A stretch of DNA of 38,411 bases, from the NCBI GenBank assembly GCA_947385085.1, contig CANDJN010000018.1, positions 1-38,411 on the forward strand, written 5' to 3'. This document shows positions 32,270 through 38,411 of this stretch, piece after piece (within the stretch, counting starts at the first letter, position 1; each line of letters begins with the position of its first letter). Source of the DNA: an uncultured Erysipelotrichaceae bacterium. GTDB taxonomy: Bacteria > Bacillota_I > Bacilli_A > Erysipelotrichales > Erysipelotrichaceae. The position numbers and the translations under genes were made by a program. The notes under the pieces are model-generated. The model did no database searches and was not told where the DNA came from. It worked only from the letters and a program-made list of their open reading frames with translations.

Positions 32270-33199
32270 ATGATACCATATCGCGATCCCTTTTATATGG
32301 AACGGATTATCGATGTAAAGAATCGTCACCGCGATCGCCTGCTGGTTTTGGATAACGTTCATACCGTTGCCGTCGGTTTCAAGACGGTGAACGGCTATGT
32401 TTTACCCATTCCGGCGATTGTCGTTTTTACTACTAATAAGTTCCCGCTTTCCCAATTGCCGTTCACACAGCGCATTCCCACTATTATTGAAGGATTTCCG
32501 ACCGATGTTGTCGAGCTGCCCCACTTTGTGCCGTATCAGAATACAAGTGAAATTGCCAATCGTGAGCGCTACCGACCCGTGCCAGGAGGTGCGGAGATTT
32601 ATATGCCAAACAGCCCCACCACCGGAGGCTTTTGTACGCTGGGCATGTTCGTACACTCCACCCGTCCCCAGGATAATCCCGATGATATTTACTTATTGTC
32701 AAACGCTCATTGTTTCTACCGCCCCGATCAAGTGATCTTTCAGCCGGAATCGCAAGAGAGTTCCAACCGCATTGCGTATGCATCCCGCATACTGAACAAT
32801 TCATATGTGGATGCCGGAATTGCCCAAATGCTGAATGATGGAGACGCTGAACCTTATGAAATCATCGGTATTGGCAGACCCTTGTCTCCTTATACGCTTA
32901 ACCTCACCAATCTGGAACAGGTTGTCGTAAAAAGCGGGCGCACTACCGGTGTTACCTATGGACGCATTGCCTACCTCCATGCGGACGCAGATGACAAGCG
33001 TGATCAAATTATCATCGTCGATATCGACAGGGCTTTTTCCGATCATGGAGACAGCGGTTCCATCGTATTAATGGAATCGGGATCACTGCGTCATCGCGTT
33101 GTCGGATTATTATGGGGCGGCGCAGAAATCTACACCATATTAAGTCCTATCCAGGCAGTAATAGAGGAAATGGAAATTTCACTCATCACCGGTTCGTGA
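32270..33199 (+). CDS. Trypsin-like serine protease without signal peptide
   Basis: 309 residues. The chymotrypsin-fold triad is readable: His147 in LLSNAHCFY, Asp181 in SYVDAGIAQM, Ser262 in DHGDSGSIV. A TSGRTTG-like strand (VVVKSGRTTGVTYG) precedes it. The first 100 residues form an unassigned domain that begins with a DNVHTVAVGFKTVNGYVLP strand pattern and ends in PTDVVELPHF. No signal peptide or membrane segment is present, unlike most bacterial S1 proteases, so it should act inside the cell or in a spore. Its substrate is unknown. It is monocistronic, behind a perfect inverted repeat, and convergent with the nitroreductase. Confidence 0.85.
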   Translation: MIPYRDPFYMERIIDVKNRHRDRLLVLDNVHTVAVGFKTVNGYVLPIPAIVVFTTNKFPLSQLPFTQRIPTIIEGFPTDVVELPHFVPYQNTSEIANRERYRPVPGGAEIYMPNSPTTGGFCTLGMFVHSTRPQDNPDDIYLLSNAHCFYRPDQVIFQPESQESSNRIAYASRILNNSYVDAGIAQMLNDGDAEPYEIIGIGRPLSPYTLNLTNLEQVVVKSGRTTGVTYGRIAYLHADADDKRDQIIIVDIDRAFSDHGDSGSIVLMESGSLRHRVVGLLWGGAEIYTILSPIQAVIEEMEISLITGS

Positions 33200-33200
33200 A

Positions 33201-33226
33201 AGACATTGTCGAGCAATGTCTCATTT
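33201..33226 (+). terminator. Terminator of protease gene
   Basis: Stem AGACATTG / CAATGTCT with loop TCGAG, then CATTTT. It abuts the nitroreductase stop and may act in both directions weakly. Confidence 0.75.
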
Positions 33227-34011
33227 TAGAATAATCGCCCATCCCACTGCTTCAACCAGAAGCGTGCGCTCCGTGCCATCTCTTTACAGAATTTCGCACC
33301 GGTTTTTCGCGCATAGAACATCTGCGCATAATTTTTTGCCCCGGCACTGTTATCACTGCGATAGTGTTGATTCTGTGATTGAAACATCTCATCGATTTCC
33401 TCATCATTTAAGCGATGATAGCTGTCTTCAAATACCACAAATTTTTTATCAAACCGCGCTTTGGGCAAGCGTGGATAATTCGCGGGATAATGTCCATAGA
33501 CTACCATGGAAATGGGCATCGTATACTGGGGCAGCTGTAAGCATTCCTTAATCTGCTCGCCATTTTCCATAATATCACCGATATAACAGGAACCGATGTT
33601 CATCGATTCTGCCGCAATCACGCTGTTCTGAGCCGCAATCATCGCATCCTCTATCGCTAAAAGCAGATCGCTTTCCTGAGGCGCTTCAAACTGAAAATCT
33701 TTTCCCTCACAGAATCCTTTTACATCATTTTTTATATAATAATCAACCCACTTCTGAAAATCAGCCACAAATACAATCATCAATGGTGCTTTGGCCACAA
33801 AGGGCTGATGATCGCAAAGCTCGGCCAAAAGCTCCTTTTTTTTCGCATCGCGGATGATAATCATCGAATACAACATCTGATTTCCGGCCGTCGGGGCACG
33901 CATCGCCGCATTCACAATCGCATTTTCTTCTTCACTGGTAATTGGCTCATCACTGTAAGCACGCAGGGAAATTCGCTGTCCAATCACATCCAATACATCA
34001 TTTTTTATCAT
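33226..34011 (-). CDS. Nitroreductase family protein, NfsA-like
   Basis: 261 residues. FMN- and NAD(P)H-dependent reduction of nitro compounds, quinones or flavin is the usual role. FMN-contacting features: RISLRAYSDEPIT at the N-terminus, AAMRAPTAGNQMLYSMI, and the AAESMNIGSCYIGDI helix. MVVYGHYP and the C-terminal arm (RFDKKFVVFED) fit NfsA/FRP-type enzymes, which carry a longer tail than NfsB. AAGGAGG ribosome site at the 34011 start. Monocistronic. The physiological substrate cannot be read from the sequence. Confidence 0.92.
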   Translation of the reverse strand: MIKNDVLDVIGQRISLRAYSDEPITSEEENAIVNAAMRAPTAGNQMLYSMIIIRDAKKKELLAELCDHQPFVAKAPLMIVFVADFQKWVDYYIKNDVKGFCEGKDFQFEAPQESDLLLAIEDAMIAAQNSVIAAESMNIGSCYIGDIMENGEQIKECLQLPQYTMPISMVVYGHYPANYPRLPKARFDKKFVVFEDSYHRLNDEEIDEMFQSQNQHYRSDNSAGAKNYAQMFYARKTGAKFCKEMARSARFWLKQWDGRLF

Positions 34012-34152
34012 AAGCTGCCTCCTTTTTCACAGACTATTATAATGGAAAGAGCGATCATTCGCAAATCAGATCAATATCAGTTAGCTTTTTTCTACTTAGT
34101 CTATTGGAATCATCGTTTTTTCCATAAATATCCATTCGCACAGGAGCCATTA

Positions 34153-34197
34153 TTCCCGGGAAATAATATATAATATTGAAATAAAATATGATACAAT
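34153..34197 (+). promoter_or_regulatory. Palindrome and extended -10 upstream of deacetylase gene
   Basis: TTCCCGGGAA (34153-34162) is a perfect 10-bp palindrome in AT-rich DNA. An extended -10, TGATACAAT (34189-34197), lies 27 bp further on, with no good -35. Together they could form a regulated promoter for the gene at 34267. Confidence 0.35.
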
Positions 34198-34266
34198 ATT
34201 AGCAGTCTTGTGATAATGTAAACAATCATAAGCAATGCATTGTAAATTACCAAAAGGTGATAATGA

Positions 34267-35556
34267 ATGCGTTTCACCAGAATCAATGAAAGAGGCATAT
34301 TGATGAAAAAATTGAGCAAAAAAGGGAGATACTGTTTACTGATCATTTTCTTTCTCATCATCATTCCAACAGGATTTCTCTTGTTTGGAAAACGTGACGA
34401 TCCTTTTGCGAAATATAAGGATATCGCTAAGGAAAACAAGCAAATTGGTGAGCTAGAGCATATGGTGGAGGAAACAGAGGAACGACGCACCTTCGTCCAT
34501 TATCCCAAGCTTAATCATCCTAAGGCGGATGAAGTTATCAAACAGTGGATTCAAAAGCTGCCAAAGGATAAAGCCATTACATATGTGGACTATGAAAGCA
34601 AGGAAGTATTCAATGCCTATTGGAGTATTGTCTTTCATGTGCAGCAGCTGGACAGTGATCAAAAGGTGATCCAATCTCAGGATGTGACTTTTAACTTCGA
34701 TAAGGAAAGCGGCAAGCAGTTGAAAATTGGAGATGTACTGCGTCGTGACTATGGCGACATGTTAAAGGAACAATTTCAGAAACAGGCCGATCTCAAATTA
34801 ACGGATGTATCAAAGGTAAGCTTTATCATCGGTGATGATGCGCTGTTGTGTCGTGTTGATGAAAAACAAATTACATTGCCCTATGATCAGTTTTCAAAAT
34901 ATATGAAAGTTAAAGGCAAGGGGATCGTTGAAAATGAGGTCAGTGTTAAACGCAGTCTCACCATTGATCCCGATCAAAAGATGATCGCTTTGACCTTTGA
35001 TGATGGTCCATCTCCCTATACCGAGGATTTTTTAACACTATTGGAAAGTCATCATGCAAACGCTTCATTCTTTATGTTGGGGCAAAATGTAGCGAAATAT
35101 CCAGACACGGTGAAGCATATGATCGAGGGTGGTTTTGAAATCTGTAATCATTCCTGGAATCATAAGAGCATTTCCAGTGATGACAGTAAGATGATTAAAC
35201 AGGAAATTTTCGATACACAGGATGCGTTGTATCGCATGAGCGGTCATGAGCCTACCCGGATTCGTCCTCCTTATGGGGTATGGAATGATCTCACCAAGCA
35301 AATAACAAGCCAAAACAGTATGAACATTACTTTATGGAATGTCGACAGTGAAGACTGGAAAAATCGTGATGCCGCAGTTACTTTTAACAGAGCCAAAGCC
35401 GGTGCGCGTGATGGAGCGGTCATTCTCTTTCATGACTTATATCCCAGCACCTTGGACGCATTAAAGCAATTGGTTCCCTACTTACAAAATGAAGGCTATC
35501 AGCTTGTGACCGTATCACAGCTGTTTCAGTATAAAGGAGATCTCACCGGCTTGTAA
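34267..35556 (+). CDS. Membrane-anchored polysaccharide deacetylase, PdaC-like
   Basis: 429 residues from ATG 34267 (AAGGTGAT site). ATG 34303 (AGAGG site) is a fair alternative and gives a more usual MKKLSKKGR start. A membrane segment follows (LLIIFFLIIIPTGFLLF). Residues about 60-215 are a DUF3298/DUF4163-like extracellular domain (VTFNFDKESGKQLKIGDVL). Residues 230-425 are the NodB deacetylase: LTFDDGPSPYTE (catalytic Asp and metal Asp), HSWNHKSI (metal His pair), RIRPPYGVWND and LFHDLYPST. Such enzymes remove acetyl groups from cell-wall GlcNAc or MurNAc. It is monocistronic with a long hairpin terminator downstream. Confidence 0.92.
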   Translation: MRFTRINERGILMKKLSKKGRYCLLIIFFLIIIPTGFLLFGKRDDPFAKYKDIAKENKQIGELEHMVEETEERRTFVHYPKLNHPKADEVIKQWIQKLPKDKAITYVDYESKEVFNAYWSIVFHVQQLDSDQKVIQSQDVTFNFDKESGKQLKIGDVLRRDYGDMLKEQFQKQADLKLTDVSKVSFIIGDDALLCRVDEKQITLPYDQFSKYMKVKGKGIVENEVSVKRSLTIDPDQKMIALTFDDGPSPYTEDFLTLLESHHANASFFMLGQNVAKYPDTVKHMIEGGFEICNHSWNHKSISSDDSKMIKQEIFDTQDALYRMSGHEPTRIRPPYGVWNDLTKQITSQNSMNITLWNVDSEDWKNRDAAVTFNRAKAGARDGAVILFHDLYPSTLDALKQLVPYLQNEGYQLVTVSQLFQYKGDLTGL

Positions 35557-35629
35557 GAACTAGATTCTTATTTAAGCATTGCGCCTAAATCCCAATAACA
35601 GTCTTTCATCGCCCATCTTTATTTCAGCT

Positions 35630-35689
35630 AAAAAGAGGCTAACAGCCAAATGATTCATATGAATCATCAACTGTTACAGCCTCTTTTTT
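35630..35689. terminator. Long bidirectional terminator
   Basis: Outer stem AAAAAGAGGCT / AGCCTCTTTTT, then AACAG/CTGTT and an inner ATGATTC / GAATCAT, capped by ATAT. It ends the deacetylase gene on the plus strand and the dtd-folD-DUF951-GNAT operon on the minus strand. Confidence 0.88.
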
Positions 35690-35722
35690 CGTAAACCATT
35701 AGTATGCCTTATTCATCCTTAT

Positions 35723-36166
35723 TTATAAATTTGGCTTTCCGCTGCCATACCAATAATAGACACAATTATTGGCATCATGAAGCTTGCCGCCCAGCTTTTG
35801 ATATAGGGCATGAGCAGGCGCATTATCCGCTTGCGTGATTAAGAATGTATAATGCATTCCCAGTGTCTCTGCTTCATCGATTACCATATGAAGCATCGTT
35901 TCCGCAATGTGCTTGCGCTGATAGCTTTCATGCACAAAAACATGATAGATCATTAACATATCATCACCCATATCAATACGCGGCATCACATAAGCCAAAA
36001 CATAACCGCAGACATTATCCTCATCATGAGCCATATAAATGCGAATCAGATCATTTTTCAGGATCGCATTTGCCTTGGCGTCGCTCACTTGTTCATGACG
36101 AAAGACCCAGGTGATTTTTTTCAGCCAAGGGGCATCCGCTTTGGTTAGTTTACGATAAGTTATCAT
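35723..36166 (-). CDS. GNAT acetyltransferase, AAC(3)-I-like
   Basis: 147 residues. A single GNAT domain with DMGDDMLMIYHVFVHESYQ, the acetyl-CoA loop RKHIAETM (the usual R/QxxGxG/A is altered), TFLITQADNAPAHALYQKLG and a YYW end. The GDxLMIY and QADxxPA.ALY.KLG blocks resemble aminoglycoside 3-N-acetyltransferase I, but similarity of this kind is shared by many GNATs of unknown substrate. The start at 36166 has AAGGAGAGG. It lies 34 bp after DUF951 and is the last gene of the operon. Confidence 0.82.
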   Translation of the reverse strand: MITYRKLTKADAPWLKKITWVFRHEQVSDAKANAILKNDLIRIYMAHDEDNVCGYVLAYVMPRIDMGDDMLMIYHVFVHESYQRKHIAETMLHMVIDEAETLGMHYTFLITQADNAPAHALYQKLGGKLHDANNCVYYWYGSGKPNL

Positions 36167-36200
36167 AGCCCTCTCCTTGTTTCATCTGCAAATCAACAAA

Positions 36201-36422
36201 TTAAACCGCCGTATCTTCTTCCACTTTGGGCGCATGTTCAATCACACGTTTGAGCTTTTTTTCAAACTCCACTCGTGGAAATAACACGCTCGTACCACAC
36301 CCCAAGCATTTGATGCGAATATCCGCACCCATGCGAATTACACGCCAATGCTTTGATTTATGACACGGATGTTCCTTTTTCATTTCCACAATATCATTCA
36401 AATCATAATCCTTATCTACCAT
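36201..36422 (-). CDS. DUF951 family small zinc-ribbon-like protein
   Basis: 73 residues. YDLNDIVEMKKEHPCHKSKHW, RMGADIRIKCLGCG and the PRVEFEKKLKRV tail are the DUF951 signature. Cysteines in HPCH and CLGC may bind zinc. Function unknown; in Firmicutes it is often close to ychF, rpsF or parB. The start follows GGAGG inside the end of folD, two bases after the folD stop, so translation is coupled. Confidence 0.92.
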   Translation of the reverse strand: MVDKDYDLNDIVEMKKEHPCHKSKHWRVIRMGADIRIKCLGCGTSVLFPRVEFEKKLKRVIEHAPKVEEDTAV

Positions 36423-36424
36423 TT

Positions 36425-37288
36425 TCAGGCCTCCAGTTCATGCATTTGATACGCATTAAATGTATTTTGTAAAAGCATGGTAATTGTCATCGGACCGATT
36501 CCCTTAGGCACCGGTGTTATAATCGATGCTTTTTCTTTGACATTTTCAAAATCTACATCTCCGCATAAATGATTGTTTTCATCACGATTCACACCAACAT
36601 CAATTACCACAGCGCCTTCCTTTACCCAATCGCAGGTAATCAAGCGCGGTTTACCAACAGCCGCAATCAATATATCCGCCTGTGAAGTGATCTTCTCAAT
36701 ATCCTTGGTCTTAGAATGCGTCATCGTGACGGTCGCATTTGCTTTTAACAGTAGCTGGGCAATCGGCTTGCCTACTATATTGGAGCGCCCGATCACAACG
36801 GCATGCTTCTCACTTAAATCTTCATAACCGACCCGCTTAAGCACTTCCATAATCCCCATCGGCGTACAGGGAAGAAACGTTGCTTGTCCCATCATCATGC
36901 GTCCGATATTGTAGGGATGAAAGCCATCCACATCCTTACTTGGATCAATCGCTAATAAGATTTTATGTTCATCAATATGGGGAGGAAGCGGAAGCTGTAC
37001 TAAGATTCCATCCACTTCAGGATCCTTGTTATAGGAATCGATTCGTGCCAACAAGGCTTCTTCTGATGTGTCTTCCGGTAATGTCACCAGTTCATTTTCC
37101 ATGCCGATCGCTTGACATGCCTTTTCTTTTCCGCGTACATAAGATAAGCTGGCGGGGTTATCCCCTACCAGTATCACAACCAAGCGAGGCACTCGCTTTC
37201 CTGCCATTTTGATTTGATCTAATTGTTGCTTCAAATCATTTTTTATTGCGGCAGCAATCTCACTGCCATATACTACTTCTGCCATCAT
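36425..37288 (-). CDS. folD: Bifunctional methylenetetrahydrofolate dehydrogenase / cyclohydrolase
   Basis: 287 residues. It interconverts methylene-, methenyl- and formyl-tetrahydrofolate for one-carbon metabolism. Conserved blocks: VGDNPASLSYVRGKEKAC (catalytic Tyr and Lys), LVQLPLPPHI, PCTPMGIMEVL, the NADP-binding VIGRSNIVGKPIAQLLL and GVNR. The C-terminal PVPKGIGPMTITML is a family mark (usual PGGVGPMT), with Lys-Gly-Ile here in place of Gly-Gly-Val. Start at 37288 (or ATG one codon on). It is 6 bp after dtd and 2 bp ahead of DUF951. Confidence 0.96.
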   Translation of the reverse strand: MMAEVVYGSEIAAAIKNDLKQQLDQIKMAGKRVPRLVVILVGDNPASLSYVRGKEKACQAIGMENELVTLPEDTSEEALLARIDSYNKDPEVDGILVQLPLPPHIDEHKILLAIDPSKDVDGFHPYNIGRMMMGQATFLPCTPMGIMEVLKRVGYEDLSEKHAVVIGRSNIVGKPIAQLLLKANATVTMTHSKTKDIEKITSQADILIAAVGKPRLITCDWVKEGAVVIDVGVNRDENNHLCGDVDFENVKEKASIITPVPKGIGPMTITMLLQNTFNAYQMHELEA

Positions 37289-37294
37289 CTACAC

Positions 37295-37741
37295 CTACCA
37301 TTCCGCACTGTCAAGGATAATCGTTACCGGACCATCATTTAATAGTTCTACCTTCATATCGGCACCGAAAACACCCGTTTCTACTATAATGCCGTGTCCC
37401 CGTAATTGTTCATTAAAATACTCATACAGCGGCAATGCCTGATCGCCCTTCGCCGCCGCTTCAAAACCGGGACGTCGTCCACGGCGACAATCCGCATAAA
37501 GCGTGAACTGTGAAACGGATAAAATCTTTCCCTGAACATCTGACAAAGAACGATTCATTTTCCCTTGATCATCTTCAAAGACTCGCAGTTCTGCCGTCTT
37601 CTTTGCCATACGAGCCACAATTTCTTCATCATCCATTTGGGTAATGCCCACCAGTGCCATAAAGCCCTGATTAATTTGCCCCTGTATTTTACCTTCCACT
37701 GTTATCTTTGCATATTGTACTCGCTGTAATACTACACGCAT
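37295..37741 (-). CDS. dtd: D-aminoacyl-tRNA deacylase
   Basis: 148 residues, normal. It hydrolyses D-amino acids mischarged on tRNA and also removes glycine from tRNA-Ala. The start MRVVLQRVQYAKITVEG, the active SQFTLYADCRRGRRP motif (SQFTL) and NDGPVTIILDSAEW (the GP-x-T cross-subunit motif, here GPVT) are intact. First gene of the dtd-folD-DUF951-GNAT operon. The ribosome site (AGGGAATGGGAAC) is moderate. Confidence 0.96.
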   Translation of the reverse strand: MRVVLQRVQYAKITVEGKIQGQINQGFMALVGITQMDDEEIVARMAKKTAELRVFEDDQGKMNRSLSDVQGKILSVSQFTLYADCRRGRRPGFEAAAKGDQALPLYEYFNEQLRGHGIIVETGVFGADMKVELLNDGPVTIILDSAEW

Positions 37742-38085
37742 GAGTTCCCATTCCCTTCTTCATGTCTATAAGTATACACGAAACTGAATGCTTTCGCTAT
37801 AACAATCATGACAAATATGAACAAGAACAAATTACCGTCGTCATTCTAAATATGATTCCATAATAAGATTCAACACAAGCATACAAATAAGACCCAATTA
37901 TCATAAATAAGATTCTCTAAACAAAGGATAAATAGATATTGATTCTTAAATTCGCTACTTGACAAAAGAAAGAGGCACAATGAGTATTTCAGTTATTTTC
38001 CTTGTTTGGTTTGGTTACGCAAAAACAGCAATTCTACTTAAATTGCCTGCCATTGTTTTTGCCTTTTCTCTTACGGAATCCTCCT
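37742..38085. other. Intergenic region upstream of dtd
   Basis: 344 bp, AT-rich. Imperfect repeats of AATAAGATTC / AATAAGACCC type occur three times between about 37860 and 37920. A TTGACA at about 37960 has no good -10 at 17 bp. A 41-residue hydrophobic reading frame (37980-38105) is considered and rejected. No terminator for the AAA gene was identified. Confidence 0.4.
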
Positions 38086-38411
38086 TTATTCATACTTTTC
38101 TATAATACATTCATGTTCCTTGGTTTGCTTATCATAATGGATTGATACCAATAATAAATTATCAAGGTAATGTTCTAACGCTTTCGGATATTCCTTATGC
38201 TTGATTCGTGTGATCCCCGTTTCTGCTTCCTGATCATATTTTAATTCGATAATCATGGCCGGTTTATCCTTTTTAGGTATCAATGCGATATCCGCAAAGC
38301 CTTTTCCACTCGGCATCTCTCTTATCACTGTATAATGCTCTTTGGCAGTGATATATGCTAAATAGATCGTATATGCCAATGCATTTTCATCATTATACTG
38401 TAATATGCTTG
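38086..38411 (-). CDS. AAA-ATPase-like / PD-(D/E)XK protein, C-terminal part
   Basis: Partial: the frame is open to the right edge, about 108 residues seen. It is the nuclease-like C-terminus of the same family as the gene at 5773: SILQYNDENALAY, MPSGKGFADIALIPKK, AMIIELKYDQEAE and LLLVSIHYDKQTKEHECIIE. Unlike that gene, it keeps the acidic residue (FADIAL) in the nuclease core, so its active site looks complete. The ATPase half lies outside the window. The two copies lie in opposite orientation about 31 kb apart. Confidence 0.85.
   Translation of the reverse strand, partial: SILQYNDENALAYTIYLAYITAKEHYTVIREMPSGKGFADIALIPKKDKPAMIIELKYDQEAETGITRIKHKEYPKALEHYLDNLLLVSIHYDKQTKEHECIIEKYE

Noticed and set aside
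37980..38105. 41-residue hydrophobic reading frame with an AGAGG-like site
   Set aside because: No convincing promoter ahead of it, it runs into the 3' end of the opposite AAA gene, and the composition is unremarkable for AT-rich DNA.

Overview
The window is chromosomal DNA of a low- to mid-GC, anaerobic, probably spore-forming Firmicute. An Erysipelotrichia-type gut bacterium fits best. The reasons are the Firmicutes block uvrA-hprK-lgt-trxB-rapZ-yvcK-whiA, strong Shine-Dalgarno sites, sigma-A promoters, a BclA-like collagen protein typical of spore surfaces, and an oxygen-sensitive glycyl radical enzyme. The lineage is an inference from gene content; no rRNA or tRNA is present to fix it.

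Layout. 1-2.5 kb: an exported surface protein cut by the left edge, preceded by an ECF sigma factor with a C-terminal membrane segment. 2.5-3.6 kb: AT-rich gene-poor DNA with a broken Fic-family gene. 3.6-5.6 kb: a compact operon of a catalytic-domain-only aspartokinase, an aspartate-semialdehyde dehydrogenase homologue lacking both catalytic residues, and a 63-residue protein of predicted beta-alpha-beta-beta-alpha-beta fold. 5.7-7.7 kb: an AAA-ATPase-like/PD-(D/E)XK protein and an HTH regulator. 7.8-12.6 kb: azlCD, a small SRPBCC-like protein, gapA, clpP, an Eis-like acetyltransferase and a small membrane protein. 12.7-23.1 kb: a long minus-strand housekeeping block (uvrA, hprK, a fused lgt-ppaX, trxB, then a WapI-like protein, rapZ, yvcK, whiA, a nuclease-fold membrane protein and an HTH protein). 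23.3-24.1 kb: the collagen-like protein.

24.6-32 kb is the most distinctive part. rpoN (sigma-54) is divergent from a gene set for a glycyl radical enzyme, its radical-SAM activase and a fructose-6-phosphate-aldolase-type transaldolase. Next comes a separately promoted ManA-like isomerase and a DeoR-family regulator. GRE + activase + FSA matches the E. coli ybiW-ybiY-fsaA set, linked to 1,5-anhydrohexitol-6-phosphate breakdown ('anhydroglycolysis'). The glycyl radical promoter is flanked by four copies of a TATCGT-type motif, a candidate operator array.

32.2-38.4 kb: a trypsin-like protease without a signal peptide, a nitroreductase, a membrane-anchored polysaccharide deacetylase, then a minus-strand operon dtd-folD-DUF951-GNAT. 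At the right edge lies the C-terminus of a second AAA/PD-(D/E)XK protein, paralogous to the one at 5.8 kb. No CRISPR array, insertion sequence, tRNA or rRNA was seen.
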